From assembly GCA_033398695.1 (NCBI GenBank), contig CM065805.1, forward strand, positions 165,269,787 through 165,333,786: a DNA stretch of 64,000 bases, given 5' to 3'. The DNA comes from Orobanche coerulescens. Its lineage: Eukaryota; Streptophyta; Magnoliopsida; Lamiales; Orobanchaceae. This document shows positions 12,658-23,402 of this stretch, piece after piece. The notes below the pieces were generated by a model that saw only the letters and a program-made list of their open reading frames with translations, searched no databases and was not told the origin of the DNA. Position 1 is the first letter of the stretch. Every line of letters starts with the position of its first letter. A program made the position numbers and the translations under genes.

Positions 12658-12800
12658 GCTTCTATGACCCTTGGTTGCGACCTTGGGGTATTTTGTGATT
12701 GTATGTAATGTGTTGAGGGATAAGACCTAAATGGCACCCACGTTCCAGAAACTGTGTATATGCTTCCGTGACCCTTGGTTGCGACCTTGGGGTTATTGTA
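12658..12800 (+). repeat. Direct repeat of ~40 bp, ~105 bp apart
   Basis: The phrase gacccttggttgcgacctt with flanks occurs twice (about 12665 and 12769), with gcttct/gcttcc before and ggggt after each copy. A 20-bp tandem duplication (aaggatcgatttggcatggt) also lies at about 13043-13083. Both are inside the long LTR. Confidence 0.8.
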
Positions 12801-13768
12801 ATTGTAAGATAATTGATTATTTGTGATTTTCTGTTTTCATATATTGTTGGTACTTGACTAGATTGGCACTCGATTATTAGAGTTGAGATTTGATGGTGTT
12901 AATCAATTGATATGATTGGATTGGCCGAATGCTGGGTATCATGTACTTATGAGTTATGATGATTTTTGGTATTGTCTGAATACAATACATATGGTTGTAG
13001 TTGAGTGGATGCGTCATTTGAGAATGCGAAATGTGGATTAAGGTAAGGATCGATTTGGCATGGTAAGGATCGATTTGGCATGGATTGATATGGATTGGTA
13101 AGGTTATAGCGGTAAGATTACATTGGTAGTATTCTTACTTTGTAATTACATTGGTATGTAATTATTTATGATGATGTGATCGTTATCATTGTTGAGTATT
13201 GTGGCTGACCCCGTCGTGGGCTTTACTTTTAGGTACTCAGAGATCGAGCTAGTAGCGGTCGTGAAGGGATGAGCTTCCCGGGTGATACTGGCTATGACAT
13301 TATTTGGGAACCAAGTATTTGACTGGTTATTTTATTCCGCTGCAAATGTATTTTCAATTATGTCTATATTCGATGCGCGAGTATTTTAAAAATGTTTTCC
13401 GGTATTTTACCAACTCGTGTATAAATTTAAAATGGCCTTTTGGGTATTTCGTAAATTTGGTTTAATTCGTGAAACCTTTTTCCTTAAACTTTCTCAAACT
13501 ATCAGTACGTGTAAGTGGTGGCGTAGCGTACATTTTGAAACTGTTGAATTATGGCATTTTTAGCCTTTTACTTCCAAATGGTATTTTATGACGGTATTTG
13601 GAAAAATAGTTTTTCGGAGATTATTTAAACATTTGGGTATTTAAAATATTACCTTCTTTGCCCTTTAGCGTGTTTGAAACGTTGACGAAAATGATTTTCA
13701 GTCTTATGGGTTTCGACGTGGGGCCCACGGCGCTGTAATATTCCCGGTTGGTTTTGGGGGTGTTATAT

Positions 13769-14913
13769 CGGGTCCAGTCGTGTATTGTCGAGTCTTGTCA
13801 TATCAGATTGTGTCTGACTGAGTCGTGTCACGACGTGTCGTCTGAGATGTCGGCCATAATTAGTATCAAGGTGCAGCCATCATCTTCGTGCAATCTATGG
13901 ATGTAAGTCTCCCTACTATATGTTATGTCGCGTGCTATAAGGGCTATTGTGTGATTCTGTGTTATAAGGTGGAGTTTGAATGTGAATTTTGAATACGTGA
14001 CCTATGCTTGGTTGATTCTCGTATTGTGCTGGAATGAAGAGTGGTGCCGGTGTATATATCTTTGTATAACCCGTTTTTGCAGGAGTAATGACCTTGGTAT
14101 TTTAAGGTTTCGAATGTTTTCGGGGAGTCACGAAATCTTATTTTAAAACATCCTCCAAAGGAAATCTTGATTTTCGTATGATGACCTTAAGGCCAAAATT
14201 TTTTGAGAATTCAAAATATTGATATTTCAATTTCATCTTGTACTAATGTTTCAAAACGTGATTCATAAACTCAAATGAGGTTTACTAAATTTACTTAAGA
14301 CGTGACTTAAAGGTTTTGTATTTATAAAAATCCCCGAGATGAGAATTTTACTTGCGAATAATTCCTTGCTCGTTTTCTAAATTGTTAAAACCTCTCGGGA
14401 ATGATTTGGTACTTGGTTATTGTATTTGATCCAAGGTTGATGTTTGTTTTTTTACATTTCGTATGATTTGATACTTGCACTAGTATATCATTGGAGTTTT
14501 ACTAACCCCCGAGTAATAGGGAGTGGGTGTATGTATTGCGTCCAGGTACATGCAGGTTCTTGAGGAGCAGTTCCAGGATCGGCATAGAAAGTGACGAGCT
14601 ACGATACTAATCAAGAATTGAGAGTTTGGTAGAGTTATGTTGTATTGTCAGAGTTGTAATCAGTCTTCCGCTGTATTGTACTTCGACCCCTGCGTGGGTA
14701 ATCTTGTATAAAGTTGTTATGTGTTGACTGAGTTGTGCGACCTCAGCGGTCCGTGTAGTTTATTTGTATTTGACGTTAACGGTCTGTATTATTATATTGT
14801 TTGACCATGGTCGAGCAAGCATTTGGTCGTTCTGGGATGTTTAGCTTGGTAGATCCTTGTGGAAAGGATCTACGGCGTGTAATATTCCCATATGGTTTTG
14901 GGGGTGTTACAAA
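13769..14913 (+). repeat. LTR-like remnant related to element A
   Basis: The right end (gtgtaatattcccatatggttttgggggtgttaca, 14879-14913) matches the last ~35 bp of element A LTRs, but the body differs. A phrase like tccaggtacatgcaggttc near 14540 resembles the R/U5 region of plant Gypsy LTRs. No ORF. I infer the 3' portion of a second, related LTR. Confidence 0.45.
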
Positions 14914-15999
14914 TATAAGCCTTTTGGGTCACACATACTACATTTAAAGACAAACAAGAATAATTGATAGATATAATATTATATATTATATTTATTAAGA
15001 AATTGAATAATGAGTATTATATAATATATGATATTATATATTATATTATTATATCATATCAACTGGGAATGGTGAATGTAATAATGATATTATATATATT
15101 AGAGTATTAAATAATAATTAATATATAATATAAGATATTATATATGTTGTTTTATTTATTAAGTTGGGGGTAACTAAGTAAATACTAGAGTTTTAATTCT
15201 AGGGTTTACTTAGTATAAATAAAGGGTCTTGGAAAAGGAGTTGTCATAAGAAAAGAAAGAAAAAGATCGACCCCTTCCCCCTTCAAAAGATCGGCCAAAT
15301 ATCTTGTCTAAGAAGTCCCGGTTCGATCATCCTGTCTTCTTCCCTTAGTTGATTTGATCAACAGTACAATCCTTCTAGCAAATAATTATCTGTTGTACTG
15401 TTTACCAACATTATTCGTAATGATCTAGCAATCCGGCTTGTGCAAATTGTTCGTGTGTGGATCACCGAAAGAGGAAGGCGAGTTTCATCAACTTTTGATC
15501 TGAATTTAGATTTATTCTTTGGATTAAGGTAATTCAACGAACTCTTTTTACATCAATTAAATTACTGCATGAAGATCCTCATCTAGGTTTTTCGATAACT
15601 ATTCCGCTACATTTTTGTTCTAATTTGTTGTATTGGATACACGTAAAACCCAATGACAGGTACTCTACACGTCAAAGTACACGTTATACAAGCCTTGTCT
15701 AAACTTAATGCTCAGTTAATTTTTATCTACTTGCGAACCGGTTAGGCATTCGGAACCTAAACACTTGCAGTGCTTATCTTCTTATATTCATAAGAGTGAA
15801 ATGTTTGATCTCAAATGCAAGGACTATTATTCTATATACAAAATCACAATACTAGTAATATAAAATAATATAGAAATAATAAATGCCTTATTTAATTTAA
15901 TATTCATAATTATAATACAAAGCTCTCACTCTCTCATCCTCTCAGTGGCATTCGAGGGCATATTCATAAAAATCTCACACTTACACTCAATCCCACAAA
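14914..15999. other. AT-rich non-coding DNA, possible Copia LTR remnant
   Basis: 14960-15150 is almost pure A/T. A TATA-like tataaataaa lies at about 15214-15223, followed by a leader-like stretch and a terminus-like ttccgctacattt near 15600, which resembles the 3' end of Tork-type LTRs. No protein domain was found in either strand. Confidence 0.35.
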
Positions 16000-16379
16000 C
16001 TATAGTATCTAATACCCATACTCTCCAGATGTCTCTCTAAGACCTTCTCAGATAGTGGCTTGGTCAGCGGACTAGCAACGTTATTTTCTATGTCTATTCT
16101 CTATAGTGTAATATTCCATTTCTGAACTATTTCTCTAACAAAATGATACTTTCTGTCAATGTTCTTTGTGTTGTGGTGAGCCTTAGGCTCCCTATCCTGT
16201 GCAACAGCTCCGTCATTGTCACAGGATGATCTGAGTCAAGAACCACTTGATGTTCCTCAGTGACCTTCTTAATCAAAATGCCTCTTTAGTAGCCTCCGTG
16301 GCTGCCTGATATTCGAATTGACATATTGAAATCACAGTGGAACTATGCTTTGCACTTCTCCAAGATACTGCTCCACCAT

Positions 16380-16979
16380 TAGGGCTGTTAGCGGTCCGAG
16401 TAAACCTGAAACCCGGTCATGAACCGGACCGAAATACCCGGGACCGAAACTCTCCCGAAAACTAACGAGTTCGGATTCGAGTTCTAAACATTGAACTGAA
16501 ACCGATAAGACCCGGACCGATAAAACCGAAAAGAAACCCAGTAATAAATTAAAAAAAAATTTATATGTATTTTATAATTTATATATTTTATACATATATT
16601 ATTAATACGTTTTGTGTGTTTTAAATACAAATAGCATGCTAGTCAAGTAGTTAAGACGCTGTACCTTTGAACAAAAGGTCTGGAGTTCGAATCATGTAAC
16701 CCCCATTTATGTGATTTATTTTGCTGCTCTTCCTTCATTTTCCTATTAAAGATCCATCCCACATAGGGTTGTTAGCTGTCCGAGTGAACCCGAAACCCGG
16801 TCATGAACCGGACCGAAATACCCGGGACTGAAACTCACCCGAAAACTAACGAGTTCAGATTCGAGTTCTAAATATTGAACCGAAACCCTTATCGGTCCGG
16901 ACCGGATCTACCCGGTAACCTATCGGACCGGATCCGGATCTGTAGAAAACCGGTCCGGACCGGTCCGATAACAGCTCTA
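16380..16979. mobile_element. hAT MITE with 8-bp target duplication
   Basis: Terminal inverted repeats TAGGGCTGTTAGCGGTCC and TAGAGCTGTTATCGGACC bound the element. The 8-bp sequence TCCACCAT lies at both sides (16372-16379 and 16980-16987), the signature length for hAT transposition. Inside, the left ~130 bp is repeated in direct orientation at ~16763-16885, suggesting a nested or internally duplicated copy. The body is rich in accggaccg-type palindromic pieces. No transposase; it needs an autonomous hAT in trans. The insertion splits a Copia RNase H region. Confidence 0.9.
16632..16705 (+). other. tRNA-like segment inside the hAT MITE
   Basis: The stretch has an A-box-like tagtcaagtagttaagacg, an anticodon-arm-like middle and a B-box-like ggagttcgaatc at the expected distance. 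The acceptor stem and CCA-side pairing are poor, so it is not a convincing functional tRNA. It may be a SINE head or degenerate tRNA captured by the MITE. Confidence 0.4.
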
Positions 16980-18535
16980 TCCACCATTCATAGTACAAAT
17001 ATATCCTGATGTGTACAGATATACACTGATGTGGACATATACGTATACATATCTCTCAAAAAAATCGGAGTACGTATAACCCATCACTTTAAGTTCTCCA
17101 TCGCCGTATGTAAGAACCAAGTCTTTATTCCTCTTTAGGTACTTAAGAATGTTCTTTACAGCAGTCCAATTTTCCTGCGCAGGATTTGACTGAAACCAAC
17201 TTACTACACTCACAGCATAGGCAACATCCAATCTAGTGCAAATCATAACGTATATGAGGCTACCCACTGTCGAAGCATAGGGTACCTTGATCATTTCCTT
17301 TGTCATTCTCACTTTGAGGACATATCTCTAAGAAAAGTTTTACGCCATGTCACATAGGAAGGAACCCTCTTTTAGAATTGTCCATCCTAAATCGCTTCAG
17401 GATCTTCTCTATATAGAGGGATTGAATAAGACCTATTATTCTCTTTGCTCTAGCCTGGTAGAGATGAACAACTAGAATATATGTGGTTTCTCCCAAGTAT
17501 ATCATTGTGAACTTATTAGAAATCCAAGCTTTCACAGAACTGAGCATTCCTACGTCATTCCCTATAAATAGAATGTCATCCATGTATAGTACTACGAATG
17601 CAATTTTGCTCCTACAAACCTTCTTGTAAATACATGGCTCCTCTTCGTTTTGACAAAATCAAACTCATTGACTGTCTCATTAAAACAAAGATTCCAACTT
17701 CACGAAGCCTGCTTCAGTCTATAGATGGCATGCTGAAGCTTGCATATTTTATGAATATTGGCCTCAGATATGAATTCCTTAGAATGTTCCATATAGATAT
17801 CCTCCTCGAGGTATCCATATATAATGTTCCATATTTCATAATCAAAATTAGCTGCTATGGCAAGCATCATGCGAATAGACTTTATCATGGCTACAGGCAA
17901 GAAATTCTCAAAGTCAATTTTGTCTCTTTGGGAATAACCCTTTGACACAAGCCTGGCCATATAGGTTTCAACCTTGCCATCTCCACTAGTCTTTTTGTTG
18001 TAGATCCATTTATTCCCAATAGGCACTATTCCCTTAGGAAGATCCACTAGAGTCCAGACCTGATTAGCATGCATAAAGTCTATCTCAGCTTCCATAGCCT
18101 CTTACCACTTCGAGAGTCCACATCTTCTATCGCCTGGTCATAAGTAAAGCGACCATTCTCTTGGCTACTTTCCATCATCCCAAGAGGATACAGTTCTTGT
18201 TGATGAAGATATCCATACCTCTTAGGTAGATGAGAAGCTCTACTAGACCTGCAAGATTGTGTTTGTATTTCAGAAGGTTTTGTTCCATTATCTTGTACAT
18301 GTGTTTCATTTGGTCTTTCTTTGATTTCTTCTAAAGAAATATTTCTACTTGTGCCTCATTCCTGAATGAACTCATCTTCAGGGAAGTTTGCTTGTAAAGC
18401 AACAATGATCCTATGATCTTCAGGCATATAGAATAAATATCCCATGGAATTCCTTGGATATCCTATAAAACGACTCTTCATAGAGCTCGCTTCCGGTTTT
18501 TCTACTTTAGTCTTCTTGACATAAGTGTTGGAGCA

Positions 18536-19744
18536 AGATTGATCGGTATCGCCGTTTGTAAATAGAGTTACAAAACTCTTTATGCTTTGCGTCAGTGATT
18601 TAAATTACAGAAATGAAACGACACAAGATTACCGTTACAAAACTCTTTACTCTTTACGCCTACGTCCTCTCTTCGTATCTTTTTCTTAGGCTAAAGATCA
18701 ACCTCTGCACCTCTCTTCTATCGATCGAGGGATTACCGTTACAATCTTGTCTTCTATCGGTTCTAGATAAACTGTTCACACACTTGTCTTTTTGTCGGTC
18801 CAAGTTAAACCGTTTTTCTTTTCTATCGGGCAAGGAATCAATCTATCTAGCTTTTTATGGGTACTAGACAAACCTCTCTTGGATATTGCAATTCTAACAA
18901 TGCCGGATCCTTGATCCTAATAATACCGAATCCAATCTTATCCTTTTTTTCCTCTCGTGTATGTTTTCGTGTATAACCCTCAAACACTTATCAATCTAAG
19001 CACAATTACAACAACAAGAATGTGTATATCAATATCTGATCAATGAATCGATTGCTTTGAGTTGTTGTGTATTCAATACCATAGAAAGTGGTATTTATAG
19101 GCTCCAAATTCTCAACTAGTCGTTAGCTACTTCTGACTTCGTTACGTACGTTACACACACACCATTACGTAAGTTATACGTATTACGTATGTTAACCTCC
19201 ACTTGTTACGTACATTAAGCTCTTCATAGATCAGTTCAGTAGCTTCGTTTCTTCCATTACGTAGATTACCAAAACCTCCATTACGTACGTTATCTTCAGT
19301 CAAAATATCCGTTGCATGCTGACGTACTCCATGACATCATTTGTCCGTTCAATGGTTCTAATATTTGAATTCATAACACATTACGTACGTTAGCCATCCT
19401 ACATTACGTACGTTAAACATCCTCTTATTATTTACGTTATCTTTCACATATTACGTACGTTAAGTATGTTAAACAACTTAAATATCCGTCTTTTTGCGTC
19501 TTCAACTACTTCGTTGTTTTGTTTTACTTCCTTGTTGTTTTCCTTTGTTTAACAACTAATCATCAAAACTCGATAATGAATATTTGGAATAAAATATTCC
19601 AACAATCTCCCTTTTTTTGATGATTACAAAACAACACTCTTGAATGGGATAAACCTGCAAAATAATATATATATATATACACATATCAAAGTTTTCGACT
19701 TTGTCCGTTTCGTTAGTTTCCGACTCCCATCTTTTCTTTTCTCC
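18536..19744 (-). mobile_element. Copia family D, copy D2: 3' LTR and 3' UTR
   Basis: On the minus strand a purine tract (aaaaaaagggagat, 19605-19618) precedes TGTTGGAATATTTTATTCC, and the LTR runs to ...CTCCAACA at 18536 (1069 bp). The adjoining 3' UTR (19605-19744) is the reverse complement of a diverged copy of the 3' UTR of D1 (about 31300-31444), and LTR start and end also align with D1, so both belong to one family. The rest is lost at 19745, where the chromovirus gag fragment begins. Low-side flank is ATAAG in an older Copia pol; no partner duplication remains. Confidence 0.85.
19092..19470 (-). promoter_or_regulatory. ACGTACGT palindrome cluster plus TATA box (D2 LTR)
   Basis: Around ten copies of TTACGTACGTTA or close variants lie at 19141-19470 (for example 19143-19153, 19202-19214, 19279-19292, 19380-19393, 19411-19425, 19449-19463). 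Read on the minus strand, the element's sense, they are followed by TATAAATA (19099-19092). The D1 LTR has a different core motif in the same place. Confidence 0.75.
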
Positions 19745-19929
19745 TTTTCAGGAAGCCCTGGCAAGGAAATATATCTAATGGACAGCCTCAGGCTCAAGGA
19801 GGCAACAATCAGGGACGGCAGATGGTTCCTGCTCAGGGAGGCAATAATCAGGGGCGAGTTGCAAACCCCGTATGTCCCAAGTGTAACAAGCAGCATCATG
19901 GTGCCTGTCTATTGGGCACTGGAAGTTGT
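19745..19929 (+). pseudogene. Chromovirus gag fragment, first zinc knuckle
   Basis: Translation gives a Gln/Gly-rich linker (two QGGNNQGR units) and the first knuckle CPKCNKQHHGACLLGTGSC. The reading frame is interrupted exactly at the D1 insertion; the next codons resume at 32631 beyond the GTTGT duplication with YTCGQKGHIMRNCP, the second CCHC knuckle. The double-knuckle arrangement is typical of Tekay/Del-type chromovirus gag. Confidence 0.85.
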
Positions 19930-21109
19930 TGTTGGAATATTTATTCCACATATTAATAAATAGTGTTTTGATGATTAAGTTGCTAAACAAAACAAAACAA
20001 CAAAGTGGCGATGCAAAACGACAAAAGAATCGAAAACGCAAAAAGCTGGATAAATACAAAGCTAGCGCATGCTAGATATATAAGTTAGCGCACGCTAATG
20101 GGTCCTGGCTGCAGATCAGACGAGTTTGAAGTAACCTGAAGTGAAGTTACCTGATAAGGATAGCGCACGCTACACATAAGGACTAACGCACGATATCGAG
20201 CCAATATTGCCGTTGTGAAGAGATTCAAATACAGAATGATGTATGCACTGAAGTAAGCTTAGCGCACGCAAGAGATAATTTTTAGCGCACGCTAAATATC
20301 AGTTTGAATCAAGTCAATCAATCTGTTGGGGAGAATCTGCTACAAGTAAAAAAGTATTAACGGATATATGACGCATGCAATGATGCATGATTAGCGCATG
20401 CTACAAGAAAGAGTTAGTGCACGCTAACTGTGAAGGACAGAAGCCACTGGACTGAAACTGGAAGACGTTAACGTACGTAACATGCAGATCATAACGTAGG
20501 CTAAGGAAAAAACATGCGATAGCGCACGCTAAGGAAGTCAGCCTAGCGCATGCTAAATAACAACTGGCAGTAACGGCTAGTTTGTGGAAGAAGGCTATAA
20601 ATACCAAATGAGTTGGTATCATTCCACACAACAATATTGAGCAATTCATATACACTTGAGATATCATTCTAAACATTATAGTTGTTGTTATTGAGCTTAA
20701 ATTAGAGTGATTGAGTGTTATACACAAAATCATACACGAGTGAGAAAAAGAAAAGATACGATTGGATTCAATGTTATTAGGATCAAGGATCCGGCATTGT
20801 TAGAATCACAATCGCTATCTTAGTGAGGTCTATCTAGTACTAATAGAAAGCTAGAGTGGTTGCTTCCTTATCCAATAGAAAAGGAAAAATGGTTTTACTC
20901 GGACCGATAGAAGACGAGCTTATAACGGTAATCCCTCGACCGATAGAACAGAGGTGCAGAGGTTTTGATCTTGAACCTATAGAAAAAGATACATCGAGAG
21001 AGGACGTAGGCACGTTTGGCCGAACCTCTATAAATTCGTGTGCCATTTATTTTCCGCACTTTATTTATGCTTCCGCACAAACGGCGTATATACCGATATT
21101 ACTTCAACA
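19930..21109 (+). repeat. D1 5' LTR
   Basis: TGTTGGAATATTTATTCC...CAACA. It is very similar to the 3' LTR, with scattered, mostly transition-type differences visible (for example gcatgc/gcacgc). A palindrome cluster and TATA box mark U3. Confidence 0.95.
20057..20603 (+). promoter_or_regulatory. TAGCGCACGCTA cluster plus TATA box (D1 5' LTR)
   Basis: About ten copies of TTAGCGCACGCTAA or single-base variants (for example 20086-20097, 20161-20172, 20282-20294, 20515-20526) plus one TTAACGTACGTAAC copy (about 20466-20479) fill ~500 bp. The TATA box TATAAATA follows at 20596-20603. Spacing is irregular and both orientations occur because the motif is nearly self-complementary. Confidence 0.8.
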
Positions 21110-21111
21110 AT

Positions 21112-21123
21112 TGGTATCAGAGC
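21112..21123 (+). other. D1 primer-binding site (initiator tRNA-Met)
   Basis: TGGTATCAGAGC lies two bases after the 5' LTR end. It is complementary to the 3' end of plant initiator tRNA-Met and confirms the plus orientation. Confidence 0.95.
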
Positions 21124-21765
21124 AGTACTCCTATAACGGATTTACATCCAAGGAGAAAAGATCCAATGGCATTTCAATTTTCTCCCGTCGAAGGCCTTGC
21201 TCTCAACCGCCCACCATTCTTTGATGGCTCAAACTTCATGACGTGGAAGAAGAAGATGTCTATATTCATCCGAGCATATGACATCGAGCTTTGGAAGGTA
21301 ATTTGTCTTGGTCCGAAAATTCCGACGAATTCCAACGGTACGCTTAAAACTTTCGAAGAATATGACGATTCGGATTGGAAAAATGACAACTACAATTGTA
21401 AAGCCACTCAACTTCTTTATTGTGCCTTAAATCCGGAAGAACACAACCGGATATCATCGTGTGATAGTGCCAAAGAAATTTGGAAAATGCTTGAGGTAAC
21501 ACACGAAGGTACGTCTCAAGTCAAGGAGACAAAAATTAACATGCTCCTTCACGAGTACGAATTATTCCAAATGAAGGACGACGAATCCATCACGATAATG
21601 CTTGACCGCTTTTCGGTTATCACTAATGGATTAGCATGTTTTGGAAAACCACTTTCAAGTAGTGAGAAAGTAAAGAAAATTCTCTGATCACTACCTAGAG
21701 AATAGGATGGTACGGTGACGTTAATAATGGAGTCTAAAGATTTAAATAATCTTGATTTTAGTGCT

Positions 21766-22877
21766 TGTTGCTACCCAAAATATTATCCGGAGATAGATAT
21801 TGCTGGAATGGATGGATAGCAAACAAATGTGAGAACACTTCCGTGAGAAAGATAAATAACACAAGATTTGTCGGGGTTGTTAGTCCCGGGCTTGAATGCT
21901 CTCGCGAGATATTATTAATACTAATATTTGGGGATACAAGTACTAATGTAAGAATACAATTACAGTGAGTGTAAAGATTCTTGTTATCTTAGCTAGTGAG
22001 CGTATAAATTGCCGGAAGAACCAGATGTGATGCTCTGTGAGTTCTTGTAACAAAGGAGATGAACAGTCGCGGCGGTGAGAGATCTACAGTCTCTCGCGGC
22101 GAGTAGTAGCTGGAAGCTTGAGCTCCTGGGCTTATGAATCTCTTGGAATCTGCCTTGTGGAGACTCCTTGCCTCTGCCGATCGTCTTCTGGATGAGAGAT
22201 TCTGAGAGAGAAATCCTGAGGTAGATTCCGGCGAGAAAGCTAGGAGCTTGATGATATGTATCTTCTTCTGTATTTCTGTGAATGAATTCGGAATGTAGGT
22301 GAATGAATTGGGTACCTTTTTCCAGTAGGAGGAGGTTCTCTATTTATAGGACTCGGATATGCCGGGCGATCGCCTTTTCTGTATTATAATAATCGGGCGA
22401 TCGTCTTTTAGCACATGGGCTTGTTCCATTAAAGTCCGCGGCTGCTGGCGGCCAATGATGCGATCGATAGAGCTGCACGCGTCCGAGTCGGGCACACGGC
22501 GGTCCCACTTCGTTACTTTCGGCGGACTTGTCGGTAGGTAAAGTCGTCCCAGTCAGAGACAGCTGTTGGTGGTCAATGATCCGTGAAATGCGGATCTTGT
22601 CTCGGGTCTGCACATGGGTGCTGTTCTGAGATCTAGTCTTCGTAGACTTTACCGGGCGATCGTCTCTGTTCGGGGCGTAGGCCGATTGTCCTTAGCCGGA
22701 CACTAGAGTCGATCGCCAGATGCCAAAGGGCGATCGCCTTGGGAGTCGATCGCTAGGTACCTGATGGTGGTCTGGTATCCTCGATTAGGTGAGCTAGCCA
22801 TAGTTTGACTGGGGTTGACTCGGTCGTTCGGCCTTATAGTCGATCGCCTGTCGGGATGAATAAATCTTGACACAACA
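21766..22877 (-). repeat. Element B 3' LTR (low-coordinate copy)
   Basis: Bounded by the GTGCT duplication on the left and a polypurine tract on the right (22878-22892 as cytosines on the plus strand). TATAAATA on the minus strand is at 22348-22341. It differs from the other LTR mainly in a short variable block (22434-22495 versus 29597-29675). Confidence 0.95.
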
Positions 22878-23000
22878 ATTGCCCCCCAGCTCGCTCCTAT
22901 ATTGGAAACGTGGGGTGAGGTGGTTTTGCTGGCGATCGCTGAACTTTTGACGAGCGACTCTGCGTTTAACCGAACTGGCGATCGTCTTTGAGCTGATTGA
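22341..23000. promoter_or_regulatory. GGCGATCGCC cluster between two divergent TATA boxes (element B)
   Basis: About ten CGATCG-centred palindromes (GGCGATCGCC, GTCGATCGCC, GGGCGATCGTC) lie between 22363 and 22990, eight in the LTR and two just beyond it. On the left is the LTR TATA box pointing left (22348-22341); on the right is the TATAAAAG of the antisense gene pointing right (23241-23248). Because the motif is self-complementary it could act on both promoters. The function is inferred. Confidence 0.7.
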
Positions 23001-23240
23001 AACTGAATTTGGACGACCTGGCTGGCCGCTAAACTGCGCGGGAAATGGCAATGGGCGTGGAAAAGTCTCCGCACACGTGTCGGGCTTCTGTTGGAGGATA
23101 TCAACGGTCATTAATGACTCCTCGACTGACGCGTCCTTGAAAAGACGCGTACGCGGGTCTCGAGGGAGTCAATAAATGCGACGGCTGCACTTCCGACCCC
23201 TGAGATTCTTCTTATTTGCACAGGAGTCCTTTTTGCCTCC

Positions 23241-23248
23241 TATAAAAG
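23241..23248 (+). promoter_or_regulatory. TATA box of the element B antisense gene
   Basis: cctcctataaaaggacg lies ~155 bp upstream of the ATG at 23403. The related element C has tataaaaagg at 63418-63427, ~150 bp before its homologous ATG, although the leader in between has diverged. Confidence 0.7.
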
Positions 23249-23402
23249 GACGTGAGTATACAGCGTCAAAACTCTTACGCGCTTCATCTCTGGAGAAAGA
23301 AGGACTTTTCTGAAGAACGCTTCTGAGAGATTCGACTGCCGATCGTCGATTAATTTCATCTTTGGGTAAGAAAAAATCCTTTTCTCCTTTCTTTCTCTGA
23401 GA

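Larger units (their letters stand above)
9131..13768 (+). mobile_element. Gypsy-like element A: long LTR, almost no internal region
   Basis: About 285 bp at 9131-9416 is directly repeated at 13478-13768, so these are the matching ends of a 5' and a 3' LTR. After the first copy comes a degenerate primer-binding site, TGGTATCGAAGC (9425-9436; compare TGGTATCAGAGC for initiator tRNA-Met). Only ~390 bp of internal DNA remains, ending with cgaggacgaaacttatttt and a purine stretch just before TGTAATATCCTGG at 9809. That junction is typical of chromovirus-like Gypsy elements. No gag or pol is visible. The 5' LTR is truncated to its last ~285 bp, so no target duplication can be checked. Confidence 0.7.
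9809..13768 (+). repeat. Element A 3' LTR, ~3.96 kb
   Basis: Begins TGTAATATCCTGG after the polypurine region and ends with the same ~285 bp as the 5' LTR remnant. The first ~25 bp recur inverted at 9868-9880 (ggatattaca), giving a short terminal hairpin. Two palindrome-cluster/TATA modules lie at 10085-10603 and 11328-11382. No ORF has a recognisable domain. The length is unusual; a nested second LTR cannot be excluded. Confidence 0.6.
16000..18535 (-). pseudogene. Copia pol remnant (integrase end, RT, RNase H)
   Basis: Minus-strand pieces run in the correct order from high to low coordinates. 18100-18520 is the integrase C-terminal/linker region (KSRFIGYPRNSMGYLFY). 17700-18095 is the reverse transcriptase start (NQVWTLVDLPKGIVPIGNKW). 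17350-17583 is the catalytic region starting at MDDILFIGND. 16988-17312 is the RT/RNase H connection (STVGSLIYVMICTRLDVAYA). 16000-16371 is decayed RNase H (EYQAATEATKE). There are many stops and frameshifts. The wording is closest to Tork/TNT1-like Copia. It is interrupted by the hAT MITE (16380-16979) and cut at 18535 by the D2 LTR. The lineage assignment is from pattern memory only. Confidence 0.8.

Noticed and set aside
20057..20560. Repeated short palindromes that resemble a CRISPR array
   Set aside because: Spacing is irregular, units vary and lie in an LTR promoter of a plant retrotransposon with PBS, TATA box and target duplication; there are no uniform spacers or cas genes.
22360..23000. 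Dense GGCGATCGCC, identical to the HIP1 palindrome of cyanobacteria, as a sign of contamination
   Set aside because: The motifs are inside a Tat-like LTR element with a perfect target duplication in plant sequence, and recur in the related element C.
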